From contig CP136890.1 in the NCBI GenBank assembly GCA_034359265.1, forward strand, positions 77,959,501 to 78,023,500: 64,000 bases of DNA. Reading direction: 5' to 3'. This DNA is from Canna indica. Lineage: Eukaryota; Streptophyta; Magnoliopsida; Zingiberales; Cannaceae. Below the pieces are notes generated by a model. The model was given only the letters and a program-made list of their open reading frames with translations, had not been told where the DNA came from and made no database searches. The stretch's first letter is position 1, and the number at the start of each line of letters is the position of its first letter. Positions 20,910 through 31,542 of the stretch are shown piece after piece. The translations under genes and the position numbers were made by a program.

Positions 20910-22485
20910 TGAAATGGTCTACACTAGAGGGGGGTGAATAGTGTGTTAACTAATCTTATCGCCTAATTCCAATTTTAATCATTTTTCGATTAGTTAGGCT
21001 AAACACAATATTAATAGCAAGCGGAAGCAATAAACATAAACAGAATATCAATGCTAACATAATGATTTATAGTGGTTCGACCCTAATGCCTACTCCACTA
21101 CCTAAGCACCCCGCTTAGAATTTCCAAACTAAGTTTACTAGATTATATTATTTTCCTTATAAAGAGGACTTTACAACCGGAAAGTCTCCGCTCTCAAATC
21201 GAAGCCACTTTCACACCCGGAAGTATCCCGCCTTCCTACCGAGAGCACTCTCTCACCTCAACCTAAGGGACAACTCAACTAATCATAGTAAACTACGTTT
21301 AATCCGGTGGAATTAAGCCCCAAACACAAAGGCAACCACCCAATTTCAAGACCTAACAACCTAGGTCTTCACAAGCTCAAATATAATGAAATAAACACCA
21401 AAATACAACAACTAATGGAGCAATAAATCAAACAACAAATACTTAGCTCCAAAAAAAACTCTCTAGTCCTCTTGATGCCTCAAATTGATGAATTGGTGAA
21501 GCTTGAAGGCAATGTAAAGGAGATGAGAGATCAAACTAGAGGTTTCTAGAATGGTGGCTCAATTAAGCTCAAGGATCATCAAAATATGGCCCAAAGTATG
21601 TTGGATAAAGGGTGGAAGGCTTGTTAAGGCTTCTATTTATAAGCCTTGAGGAGATGGCATGAAACAGCCGACTCAACGGGTGAAAAACTAGTCGTTTTCG
21701 CCGTCCGGTCGCAGGCCCGGTCGATCGTCGGTCGACTGACCGAGCGACCGAAGGCATACTGCCATTTTTTGGCAAACTTCGGTCGACCAACTTGCCTACT
21801 GCCAGTTTTTGGCAGCATTCGGTCGACCGACTGGTTGACCAAAACTGGGCAGATTGCTTGGTTTAGCTCGTTTTTGGGTTCCGTCTTCACTAAGTCTACT
21901 TAAAGTTAATAACTTTAAAACATAAATATTATATGAGGATTACCCCCCATTTGGATTCAATAAAAATATCTAAAAAATCAAAATCCTTAAGAATCAAAAT
22001 TTAGTTTTTGGGGTCTAGTACAAATTTTTGGAAAACAAAAAATTTCTAATCTCCCGGGTCAAATATTGGTATGCTAAAGGCTTCCAAAAAATTTTACCCA
22101 AGGAATAATTACCGTCATTTTTTGTGTCAAGAAAATATTTAGGTCATATAGCCCTCCAAGGAGCTCCCTAGGCTTAGTGAATTTCATGGTGGTTTCCGAA
22201 TTTTCATGTTTTGGAGTTCGGGTTTGGTTTTTGGGTTCTTATGCATCATCATGAGGATTTACAACATAAACTAGATACCCTAAACCTAGACTCTATCTTT
22301 TCGACGAATCCGAGCGCGTCGACCAACATCCTTCTAATTTTCTGATTTCTCCAATATTTTCAATCGAGGACGTCGTGCGCTAACTGATATGGAACATGAA
22401 AGTATTTCTCAATGAAACATTAGTTCCATGTTTGTTATCATCAAAACCGAGATTAAGACCAATGTTGAAAATCTTAAGCCAACAC
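20910..22485 (-). mobile_element. Copia (SIRE/Maximus-like) LTR-like insert, borders approximate
   Basis: The left side reads TGAAATGGTCTACACTAGAG and GGGGGTGAATAG. The right side reads GTTTGTTATCATCAAAACC and GAGATTAAGACCAATGTTG, then GCCAACA. Both ends are typical of SIRE/Maximus-class plant copia LTRs read in reverse. A GTCGACCGA-rich patch with repeated GGTCGACC sits at 21715-21845. I could not fix a TSD. No coding region. Confidence 0.6.
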
Positions 22486-22728
22486 AATCGTGAGTCTAAA
22501 AGGAACTCAGTGAGTGGTTCAAACGAACCTCCACCTAAATCTCAAACATAAGTATAAAATAGAAAGTGTTCTAACATACTCATAATCACAGAGATTTATT
22601 ACTTCAGACGATCGATTGGCACATCTACAAGATATAACTATTCGGTCAGGTGAAGTACCCAACTGGTCGTACCCTCATGAGGTTTATGTTATCATTCCCA
22701 AGCGATCGACCTGCATGAAGCAATACCA

Positions 22729-22882
22729 GGTTGGGATTCGCCCATCCTACCTTAACTAGAGAACTTTCCATTGGTTGGGATTCACCCATCCAACCAAACT
22801 TTAAGTATGTTTATGGTTGGGATTTGCTCATCCAACCCACATACACACAATACAATATTGGTTGGGATTCGCCCATCCAACC
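22729..22882. repeat. Four spaced palindromes GGTTGGGATTCGCCCATCCAACC-type
   Basis: Four copies of a 23-bp imperfect palindrome (GGTTGGGATTC, then GCCCATCCAACC) at 22729, 22774, 22817 and 22860, spaced about 43 bp apart. Each can form a stem of about seven pairs. They lie inside the solo LTR. Confidence 0.88.
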
Positions 22883-22912
22883 ACCCAGGCCTGCGCTTGC
22901 ACCTAGCCCTTT

Positions 22913-23241
22913 CACTATAAGAAAATAGACTTTCACCAACAAATTAATTTTGTTGGTATTATCAATAAAATTACCAACAAATATATCATTTGTTGGTATT
23001 ACCAACAAAAGTACCAACTCATTTGTTGTTAATTACCAACAAACATATCTTTATCCGTTTGTAATACCAACGGACAATTATAATATTCGTTGGTAATACC
23101 TAGCATAGTATCACCAACGGATTTTATCAATGAAAATCCGCTGGTATTAGTATTACCAACGGATTCTTGACTATTACTAACGGATTTTTGACTATTATCA
23201 ACAGATTTAGTCCGTTGATGATACCCTATTTTTTTGTAGTA
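22913..23241. mobile_element. CACTA-type MITE, 329 bp, TSD TTT
   Basis: Starts CACTATAAGAAAATAG and ends CTATTTTTTTGTAGTA; the last base departs from the expected G. It is flanked by TTT on both sides (22910-22912, 23242-23244). It is full of subterminal ACCAACAAA/ACCAACGGA motifs in both orientations. Non-coding. Confidence 0.83.
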
Positions 23242-23589
23242 TTTCTTAGGCTTCCTTAGTCAATCTTTTAGGTGTCTTCCTCTCCTAAGAGGTGTAAGGA
23301 AAAGTTTAATATCTCTAGAGCATGATTCAATGTCTCTACTGTAATGTTTCTATGTTGTCATTTAAAATTTTGTCCTACCACCAATCGACACCCAAGAGTA
23401 GGGCATGTTCTAATGCCATAAACTACATATTGAAAATGTCTCCATAGTTCATCTAATTTTGAAGTGTCATATATGTCATAAGTGATGTCTTATAATTAAC
23501 ACCCTTAGGGTTAATTTCAGTGTATCTACTTTATTCACAAGGTCCCCGATTTGGGACAGCACAACAACAATTTCAACTTGAACAAAAAA

Positions 23590-23960
23590 AACCCAACAAT
23601 TAATAAATTGATTACAACATCAGAAAAATCAATTTCTGCAAACAATAATTTAAGTACAACTTCTAATAAGGCATTTCCTGCAATTAATTAAATGGCAATT
23701 ACTAATTTAATTGCAGCATCTACTAAATCAATTTCAGAAATTTCTAAATCAATTTAAGCACCTGAATAAATTAATTCCTGCAATTGCCAAATTAATTACA
23801 TCACCTAAATAAATTAATTCCTGCAATTGCCAAATTATTTACAGCATCTACTAATTCAATTTCAAAACTTCTAAATCAATTTCAGCACCTAAATAAATTA
23901 ATTCCTGCAATTTATAAGTTAATTACAGCACTCGGAAATTTAATTTCCACACCAATAACA
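23590..23960. repeat. AT-rich tandem repeats in solo LTR
   Basis: Degenerate repeats of AATTAATTCCTGCAATTGCC and CTAAATCAATTTCAGCACC recur in a higher-order pattern of roughly 43 and 85-130 bp. It is probably part of the LTR rather than a separate element. Confidence 0.7.
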
Positions 23961-26095
23961 TAAATTTCTGCAACTAATTGTGTAAGGTAGAAACTAAATT
24001 GAGCATAATCCTCCCAACATTAAAATTTTATACGAATACAATAATTACTCTACACATACTCAAAGTTTATGCTAGTCTCAACATGAACATGTTCATCAAG
24101 ATATACATCAAACAAACTCTCTAGGATAGCTATCACACAAGGCTTCTCACTCATGAAATATCATTCAACTTCAAGCATCATACAATAGCAACAGGATAAT
24201 GGTTCTACCTACAATAGCATCAAGGAAGTTAATTCAACAAGTGATCCCTACTTGACATGGCCGAATACCCCTAATGTTTGATTTTCTACATGACCCTTCA
24301 AATCCTACCACGCTCGGCCGGCCATGCCTACAGAAACAACCATGGTGGCCGACCCTAAGATTTTCAAGAAAACCCAATTTTTATACTGCAATTTAATCTA
24401 CTTAAATCCTTAATTAGGTGTTCATACATTCATAAACATAAATTCAAGCCATTCTAGACGCCCTAGGATTCAAGGAAAATTTTGACATGATCTTCCCCAT
24501 CTACTTAGGTTCGGCCGGCCCCATCAAGAAAACAACATAGAATCATAAGGACACACATGCATTAAGAGGAAGGATCGAGGATGAAAAATCACGAGAATCA
24601 CCATGAAATCAATCAAGATAAACTCGTCAAACACCAATACAAGGGTTCTACCACTCACCTTGACTCGACAGGAAGAAGACGGGATGAAGGATTTTCGATC
24701 TCCGACAGCGACACCTGAATCCGGCGCCGCCTCCTTGCGTCGACTCTCTCACCCCTCTCGGCGTCCGTGCGTGTGTGCGTGCGGCTCTCTAGATATGTAC
24801 GACGCTGGGGGTGGGGGTTTATAATCCTCCCTTTTTCTTTTTCCAATAATACTCTCCTCTCACTTAACCTCTTAACCCGACTTGATTCGCATCTGAGTCG
24901 AGCTCCGATCGACTCCACGAACTTGGCTCAACCCGAAATAAACCCAACAGCCCAACAATATCATGATTAACATAAAATAAGAGCACATAAATTATTAATC
25001 ACTCACTCAAGTCTCTAAATTTGCGTCAGCTCGCGACTCGCCTCAGCTCGTCCCCGAATTAGCTCTCTAAAAAAATAACAAAAATATTTGTTAGAATTTT
25101 CGAGCATTACATTTCATTCTTGTCGTGTCTTCCTATTAATAACTAAAAATTTGGCCATAATTGTGATGAAAAACTTGATGTAAATAAATAATAAAATCTA
25201 TAAATACTTTAGGTATTAATTATAATTTTTCAAAATTTCTTTCTTGAAATCTATGCAAATATATTCTCTTTTAAACGTTGACTGAGTCATGCCAAAAGTT
25301 TAGGAGAAAATTAGTTTAGGTAATTTTTTGGCCTAGTTCAGCCGTGGATGATGATAGGTTGGTTATGTAATTGGTTTTAATTAGATTCGGTTCAGGAGCT
25401 TGGTTCAATTATAACATATGGTTCAATTATAACATATTTAAATCAGAGGTATTTTAAAGTTTTTCACATAAATGTTAGGCTTTATTATGTTTTTTGTCCC
25501 CCAAAATATTTTATTTTTTCCGTTTGGTCTCTCATTTTTAAAAACTTTTCGTTTAGTCCTTCAAAATTTATTTTCGTTTTCGTTTGGTCCCTCCGTTAAC
25601 TTTTAATGTTAAGTGCCAATATGAAATGCTGACATGGACTAAAGAGGGACAAAAAAGAAGAAGATATTTTAATAGACTAGATGGAAAAATATATATTTTA
25701 ATAACCTAAAATATAAAATATATATTTTAATAACCTAAAGCATAACAATATATAATTATATTTTAGGGTTCGTTCGTTTCACAATATTTTAAGGTACAAC
25801 ACAGAACAACATATGTTGTCCAGTATTCGTTTGCAAAAATATACCAAGTACATGATAAAAATTTATCTCGGTACAGTACACCGAGCCTATTTCCTTGTTA
25901 CTCCAAATTGGAGTAACAAGAGCATGTTACTTTGGTACAAGGCTTAAAATGACATTATTACCCTTTATATTTTAAAACCTATTCTTCATCCTAATTCCTT
26001 GTGTCGCACAGTGCCGTACGGAGAGAAAGAAAATCGTGAGTTCTCCTCTCCCATTGTTAAACTTTCTTCTTCTACCACTACTAGAAAAATGGTCA

Positions 26096-26475
26096 TCAGC
26101 AACGGCTGATGCCGTTGCTGAGCCGTTGCTGAAGCGAATCAGCAACGGCCGAGCCGTTGCAATAGAGCCGTGACAGAAAGTCGCGTTGCTGATGACTTAG
26201 CAACGGATCAGCAACGGCCGCTCGGGCTGTCGCTCAAAACATTATCAGCAACGGCCGCTCGGGCCGTCGCTAAAAATATTATCAGCAACGGTTTTGCCAC
26301 AGACCCGGAGCCGTTGCTGATAACATTAATAGCAACGACCGCTGAGTCCGTAGCAACACCGTTAGTAAAACTCTGTCGCTAAGCCGTTGCTGTAGGTCAT
26401 CAGCAACGGCTTTCGATACACTTTTAGCAACGGCTTTCCCACGGACGCCCGTGGGAAAGCCGTTGCTGATGACGT
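26096..26475. repeat. Left subterminal repeat array of CACTA element
   Basis: About fifteen copies of CAGCAACGGC or its complement GCCGTTGCTG, many in facing pairs, e.g. ATCAGCAACGGC...GCCGTTGCTGAT. It corresponds to the arrays at the other end and in the first CACTA element. Open frames across it (26170-26382, 26282-26485) are by-products of the repeat. Confidence 0.9.
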
Positions 26476-26771
26476 ATACCTGCAACCAGAAAATTTGAAA
26501 ATTTCAAATTTCTATTGATACATTGATACATTTATCTGATACATAACTCACACACCCATACCCTCATACACACATTCATTCACACATCACAAACACCTCA
26601 TACACATTCATTCACACATCACAAACACACCAAGATATACATCAAAACAATTATATTTATATTGATAATTATCCACGATAGTATAAAAACAATTCAAATG
26701 CAAAATTGAAGTATCAATATCCAAACAAAATAAGTTAAACAAGTTCAATATCCAAACAAAAAATCTCACGA

Positions 26772-28311
26772 TCACGATGGAGGATGGTCTGGATTATATG
26801 GCGGGGTCTGGAGCGCTTGAGTGTACACCGGCGTGGACTGACTCGAGGACGATGGATTAGATGATGCCGAAGAGATGCCTGCTTCGGGATGACCTGACAA
26901 GTTGCGTAGCATAGCTTCTATATTCGCCATCGTCTGACTCTGGCGCTCCATCAACTCAGTCTGACGCGCGACCGTCTCCTCTAGTGTCCTTATCCTATTA
27001 CTATGATCATAACTGGATCTGGAGGTGGACGGCCGCTCACCAGCGACCGGAGGGGTCGGTGCCCCAAGTGGCCCTAGTACGGCTCGCGCATGACCACTAT
27101 CTGCGAAGCCATATACGCGGCCATGGTCCCAGCCACCTGCGGCCTCGACCCACGATGCTGCGTCAAAGTCCTCGGGGGTACCCCCACGCTGCACCACCGT
27201 CTGGCTGTAGGTCTCCTACTCGAGTTTGATTTTTTGTTTAATATTTATCATAAAACTTAAATTATAAATATATAATGAATAATTTAAACAAATATATAAT
27301 TACCATAATGTATGCAGCACGGTTGTGGATGTACTCCCCAGTCTCATGTGCTCGACGGTGAGTCCGCTCAAACACCGCCATCGGGGAGGGTCGCTGGACA
27401 CTCCCGTCATCCGACATCGTCGTCTACATTTACAAAACAAATACATTAATTAGTACACATAATAACAAATAAAATATATAATTAAAAGATATACTTACCA
27501 TACGGTTTGCGTGCACTGCAAATGCAACAGAGCTGCTGGTGTGACGCGCTGCTCCCCTCGACATGCGATTTCTAGCCGCATTCCGAGAAACCTCCTGCCA
27601 TCGATCCGTCGACCATATCCCCACGAGCTGGTCCCATATATCCGGAGTAATCCAACTGGGGCCGTATCCTCGAGTCTCCGCGATGTTAGTGGTCCCAGCT
27701 CGGGCCATCGCTTGGGACCGAGCCTGCCCCAGCTGCCCGTTGTACCTTGCCCGGGAAATAGACTCCCAGGCAGCGTAAATGAAGGGCCTCTGGTCCTCGG
27801 CCCATGTATAGCGAGCCTGCAAAATAATAATATCAGTACCAATATTAATATATCATCATGCATGTAAAAAATAATAATAATACGTGCCTCAAACTCGCGC
27901 CATAACATGTCGACGTGCTCGCTAGGCACGTGAGACCACGTAGGCCATGCCCCGTGCATGTATCGTCGAATAGTAGAAGAAATGCTCATCGGCACTTCTT
28001 CTTGCTCGAACCTGCACAACAAAAATAAATTTTAATATTATATTATGATATAATGAATTTGTAATGATTCATAATTCATGATATATTACGTACCGCTCCC
28101 CAATCACGCTAATCAATCTACGTGACTCTGTGGCTGGTGGAGGCTACCACCTGTTCGGCCCGCGTGGCCGCCTACGTCTGGATGTACTAGCCTCGGCAGT
28201 ATCATCCTCATGAGGATCAGCAACAGGAGGATCAGCAGCATGAGTAAGTGCTGGAGTCTCACCGATCGGAGACTCCGAAACTCTCCTGCGTCGATAACCA
28301 CGACCAGACAT
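26772..28311 (-). pseudogene. CACTA second gene, Transposase_24 (TNPA-like), five exons, one stop
   Basis: Predicted exons on the - strand: 28311-28094, 28011-27888, 27816-27499, 27423-27304, 27215-26772. It starts MSGRGYRRRRVSESPIGE with a basic N-terminus. The core has MSISSTIRRYMHGAWPTW, WREFEARYTWAEDQRPF and AARNRMSRGAARHTSSSVAF, then QRPSPMAVFERTHRRAHETG and GGTPEDFDAASW, and a coiled coil near the end (TLEETVARQTELMERQSQTM). This order is that of plant En/Spm Transposase_24 proteins, linked to DNA binding. Introns 1, 3 and 4 are GT-AG. Intron 2 keeps the frame only with a GC donor (GAG|GCACGT). A TAG at 28144-28146 (RGPNRW then stop) interrupts exon 1, so the gene is probably dead unless translation starts later. 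Exons are inferred from sequence only. Confidence 0.85.
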
Positions 28312-28386
28312 ATCTGTCGAACATACATATAATCAGATTATTGTATAAATAGTAGAGATATATTTAATAAAATATATACTTTACAA

Positions 28387-29581
28387 TTATTCTTCATCAT
28401 CTGAATAATAGTCTTCGAATTCTTCTTCTTCTTCCTCTTCTTCCTCATCTTCATCTTCTTCATCTCCAGCTTCCTCAATTTCATGATCGTCATCATCAGC
28501 ATATTCAACTTCTAATTGAATTGACGTTGTGTCTGCATCCTCAAGTATTGGAATAATACGATCCACAGCAGGAAGATCATCTTCTTGATAGAAACCAGGA
28601 GGATCATTTTCTCCTACTATCGGATCAATTTTTCCTCTACCTTTTGTCTTACAGACTACACGCCAATCTGCTCTATCTTTATTTCGAGCCGGATACTTCG
28701 CGTAATATACTTGTTCGGCTTGTGATGCCAATATAAAAGGCTCATTTGCTGCCAATTTCGATTTGTAATTAACCTCAACAAGTTTGTATTTTGGATGAAC
28801 TTTCATGCCCCTTTCTGTTGTATCGAACCAATGACATCTAAATAGGATCACTGATTTCAAGCCGAAGTAGTGCAACTCTATCACTTCTTCCACCAGTCCA
28901 TAGAAATCCATATCACATTCAACATAGGTTGTCCCTTTCACGCAGACCCCAGCATTCATCGTCTTTTTTGTAGATGAATATTCAACCGTGTGAAATTTAT
29001 ACCCGTTAACAAAATATCCGCTATAGCACGACACAAGTCGCGACGGTCCACTAACAAACTCAAATATTTTTTCATCTATTTCAGCTCTGTGATCTTTGCT
29101 GTAAGTCTGAATCCAAGAAGGGAAATCACGTAATGCTCTGTGATATTTTTTCATCTATTTCAGCTCTGTGATCTTTGTTGTAAGTCTGATCTTTGCGGAA
29201 TTGACCCCCAAGACTATCAAGTATCATAGTTCTATAGGGATTACATTGACCGAATGAAGAAGCACCAGCAGAGGAAGATTCACCATATGTCTGAACGACA
29301 GGATTGCTCGACGTCCCGACTTCGCGTGACTCCCCGTGACAAGTCCATAGAAAATATCTTGGTGCAAATTCTTTGGTATATAGATGCAGAGTGACAGTCT
29401 CCCGATCCAAAAATCGTCCATTTGAACAAATGCGGCACAGACATCGGATTTGATCACCCATGCTAACGAAATTCCGATTCGAATAGGCGAAATTTAGGAA
29501 GTACGTTACGCCTAATCGAAACTCATTCGTTAAAGCTCCACGATCAAGACGTCGGTACATCCAACTTCGATCAGCCGACAT
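28387..29581 (-). pseudogene. CACTA transposase with central deletion (N- and C-termini only)
   Basis: The N-terminal part (29581 down to about 29198) equals the transposase-associated domain of the gene at 1-1211 (MSADRSWMYRRLDRG). It breaks off after SLGGQFR, and the next 400 or so residues with the Transposase_21 core are gone. The C-terminal part (29154-28387) has FPSWIQTYSKDHRAEIDE, FVSGPSRLVSCYSGYFVNGY and GVCVKGTTYVECDMDFYG, the DUF4216-type domain, and ends in a long Asp/Glu tail. A 47-bp direct repeat at the junction (29064-29110 and 29143-29189) shifts the frame, and the N-terminal frame stops at 29126. The product cannot be a working transposase. Confidence 0.92.
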
Positions 29582-29662
29582 GATTCTGTCAATCAATGAC
29601 AATTTCTTTGGTTAATGTCTTTAGGTGAGATTGTCCTATTCCATTCGGGATTTATGTTATTC

Positions 29663-29838
29663 GTACTGCACTTACGTTTTTATTTTAACTGTTAACTAAT
29701 TATTCTAAATTTCGACAGCATATCCCTACAGTTCTCCGAATACGCATATCATCTGGGCGCGTATCGGAGAACAAGAGAGATGTTGCCGAATTTTAGAATA
29801 ATTAGTTAACAGTTAAAATAAAAACGTAAGTGCAGTAC
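29663..29838. repeat. Large palindrome upstream of transposase start, second copy
   Basis: Arms 29663-29745 and 29759-29838 around a 13-base centre, equivalent to 1293-1468. Very few changes separate the copies (for example CATATCCC against CATCTCCC). Confidence 0.92.
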
Positions 29839-30051
29839 AAATAACTATATTCCCAAATTGTCCCAATCAGGGACAATTCAAGAATTGTACGTCGTATAAA
29901 AGATCATCTACTTCTTTTACACGAACATACAATTCCCGAACGGATCTAAGGTTTTGCTAAATCATATCCGATTCGTCGATGCGTACGTGAAACATATCAA
30001 CTCGTCGGATGGATGATTATTTTCTAAATGTTTCGAGACAGTTCGAGTCCA

Positions 30052-30338
30052 TATTGGACGATTTCGGCGCGCGTCCGAAGTGGACGATTCCGGCGCGAGT
30101 CCGAAGTGGACGATTCCGGCGCGAGTCCGAATTGGACGATTCCGGCGCGCGTTCGAAGTGGACGATTCCGGCGCGAGTCCGAATTGGACAATTCTGGCGC
30201 ACGTCCGAAGTGAACGATTCCGGCGCGAGTCTGAATTGGACGATTCTAGCGCGCGTCCGAAGTGGACGATTCCGGCGCGCGTCCGAGGTGGACGATTCCG
30301 GCGCGCGTCCGAAGTGGACGATTCCGGCGCGCGTCCGA
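30052..30338. repeat. 26-bp minisatellite, eleven units
   Basis: Same unit as at 1682-1889 but three units longer at the right end, which is where the extra GGTGGACG and AGTGGACG units lie. Open frames on both strands across it are repeat artefacts. Confidence 0.92.
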
Positions 30339-30432
30339 AATTAATCTAAACCCTAATAATTAATCTAACAAATTAAACAATTAATCTAAACAATTAATTA
30401 ACATTTATAAAATAATTAATTAACAATTTCAA

Positions 30433-30438
<6 letters not shown>

Positions 30439-30471
<33 letters not shown>

Positions 30472-30770
30472 TCCGGCGCCGGAGTCCACCCTCCGGTGCC
30501 GGCGTACAGTGGCCGGACACACTGTCCGGCCACTGTAGAAGGTTCGGCGGCGGCCATAGGCCGACCGCCGCCGGCCGAAACCCTAGAAATAGGGTTTCGG
30601 TCGGATTTTAACCTCTCCGGCCGATCAACATACCGGCAGCAGCGGCAGCGGCGGCGAGAGGCGTCGGCGGGAGGCGTCGGCGAGAGGCGTCGGCAGCAGC
30701 GGCGAGAGGCGTCGGCAGGAGCGGCGGCGGCAGCAGCGGGAGGAAGAAGGATCGGGCGCGAGAGCGTGCC
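30439..30770. repeat. TA microsatellite and GC-rich hairpin region, second CACTA copy
   Basis: Equivalent of 1990-2330. It has a slightly longer TA run, the CAGTGGCCGGACA/TGTCCGGCCACTG palindrome, and an altered number of GGCGAGAGGCGTCGGC units. It also lacks the short piece CGAATCATAGTGAGAGCCGG seen at 2170-2190. Confidence 0.8.
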
Positions 30771-30779
30771 CTATATAAA

Positions 30780-31068
30780 CTTATCAGCAACGGCTCACTC
30801 GCCCGTTAGAACGCCGTTGCTGATAAGTTATCATCAGCAACGGCTCACTTATCCGTTAGCAAGCCGTTGCTGAAGATTAAAAAATCAGCAACGGCTCGCC
30901 TTTCCGTCAGAAAGCCGTTGCTGATAATTAAAATAATCAGCAACGGCTCGGTTTTCCGTTAGAACACCGTTGCAGATACAGATATCTGCAACGGCTCGGG
31001 CGACCGTAAGAATGTCGTTGCAAATAGCAACGGCTTGAGCGGCCGTTGCTGATAGCCGTTGCTGAAAA
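30780..31068. repeat. Right subterminal repeat array of CACTA element
   Basis: Five facing pairs of TCAGCAACGGCTC and GCCGTTGCTGA, the same layout as 2330-2620. Confidence 0.9.
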
Positions 31069-31088
31069 TCAAGTTTCTAGTAGTGTAC

Positions 31089-31542
31089 GTCGTCGTCGTC
31101 AATCATTTTCAGGAAAGACGCTGGCAGCAGCATCATAGCGAGGCCGCACCAGCGCCCTATGGCATCAGCAATCTGATGTCGCCTGGCATCAGCAATCGCT
31201 AATGCCCATGTGACATCAGCAACCGCTGATGCCATGCGCCGACGACATCAACGGTTGGTCGCTAATGCTCGGCGTCGGCAGCATCAGCGATCGCTGATAA
31301 TAATGGATGCGACGTAGAAATCTTGATTATTTTTTAAATTGATTAAGGATATTTGTGCAAATCAAGCAAATGCATAGTATTAATTTTTTTATTTGATTGA
31401 TTATTTACCGGTGGGAGTTCAAGAATTTGCACCAGGTATATATTTTTCTATATTTTTTTTAGAAATTGTTATATGTTTTTTTGCATAAATTGCTAATACT
31501 ATTAATTATATTTTATAGTTCAATGGATCGACGTCAACTACA
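31089..31542. other. Harbinger interior with GCATCAGCAA(C/T)C repeats
   Basis: 31130-31310 repeats CATCAGCAATCGCTAATGCC-like segments, about four times. An AT-rich stretch follows. No gene is recognised up to the Myb/SANT-like frame. Confidence 0.6.

Larger units (their letters stand above)
20548..25111 (-). mobile_element. Gypsy-type solo LTR with nested insertions, TSD TTTCA
   Basis: On the + strand it starts TGTCACGCCCC and ends GAGCATTACA, with exact 5-bp repeats TTTCA at 20543-20547 and 25112-25116. On its own strand it runs TGTAATGCTCG...GGGGCGTGACA. It has no gag or pol. After removing a copia LTR-like insert (about 20910-22485) and a CACTA-type MITE (22913-23241), roughly 2.7 kb remains, a plausible long gypsy LTR. 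The right portion (24600-24830) has open frames with no known match and probably covers the promoter side of the LTR. Confidence 0.85.
7757..25440 (-). mobile_element. Head-to-tail array of an RT-less copia-like retrotransposon (3 LTRs)
   Basis: On the - strand the order is LTR-internal-LTR-internal-LTR-internal (partial). LTRs start (as read on +) with TTGTTAG at 8058, 11182 and 19127; two of them end with CTCTCATCA at 9059 and 12113. Left of each LTR is the complement of a tRNA-Met-type primer binding site (TGATACCACT). Right of each complete LTR is a pyrimidine tract (CTCCTCCTTT or CTTCTCCTTT), the complement of a polypurine tract. Every LTR border is therefore flanked as expected for an element sharing LTRs with its neighbour. 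Internal regions are about 2.1 kb without insertions and encode gag to protease; integrase, RT and RNase H were not found. Five later insertions sit inside the array. Confidence 0.85.
19127..25440 (-). repeat. LTR 3 of tandem array, with two insertions
   Basis: Starts TGTTAGGAAATTACTTAC. Its own sequence is 19127-19556, 20158-20547 and 25112-25440, the parts joining well when compared with LTRs 1 and 2. It fades near 25440 before the expected CTCATCA end, so it is truncated by about 120 bp or lost by deletion. Confidence 0.8.
26076..31085 (-). mobile_element. CACTA transposon, complete, 5,010 bp, TSD TAC
   Basis: The ends are CACTACTAGAAA (26076) and TTTCTAGTAGTG (31085), flanked by an exact TAC on both sides (26073-26075, 31086-31088). 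Subterminal TCAGCAACGGC arrays lie at 26096-26475 and 30780-31068. Both genes read leftwards: a transposase with its middle deleted (28387-29581) and a downstream Transposase_24-like gene (26772-28311). The right 1.9 kb is nearly the same as 720-2633. Because the transposase is broken, it could move only if an intact relative supplied the protein. Confidence 0.96.

Noticed and set aside
22729..22882. Regular spaced repeats that could suggest a CRISPR array
   Set aside because: Plant nuclear LTR context, repeats are imperfect and only four, spacers are about 20 bp and AT-rich; no cas genes.
24603..24970. Open frames of 67-87 codons
   Set aside because: Inside a solo LTR; no domain and mutually overlapping.
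26170..26485. Short open frames in the CACTA left end
   Set aside because: They lie in the TCAGCAACGGC subterminal array and have no protein family.
27495..28022. 175-codon frame on the - strand in the CACTA second gene
   Set aside because: Only its first 41 codons (exon 2) make sense; the rest reads through an intron and then exon 3 in the wrong frame.
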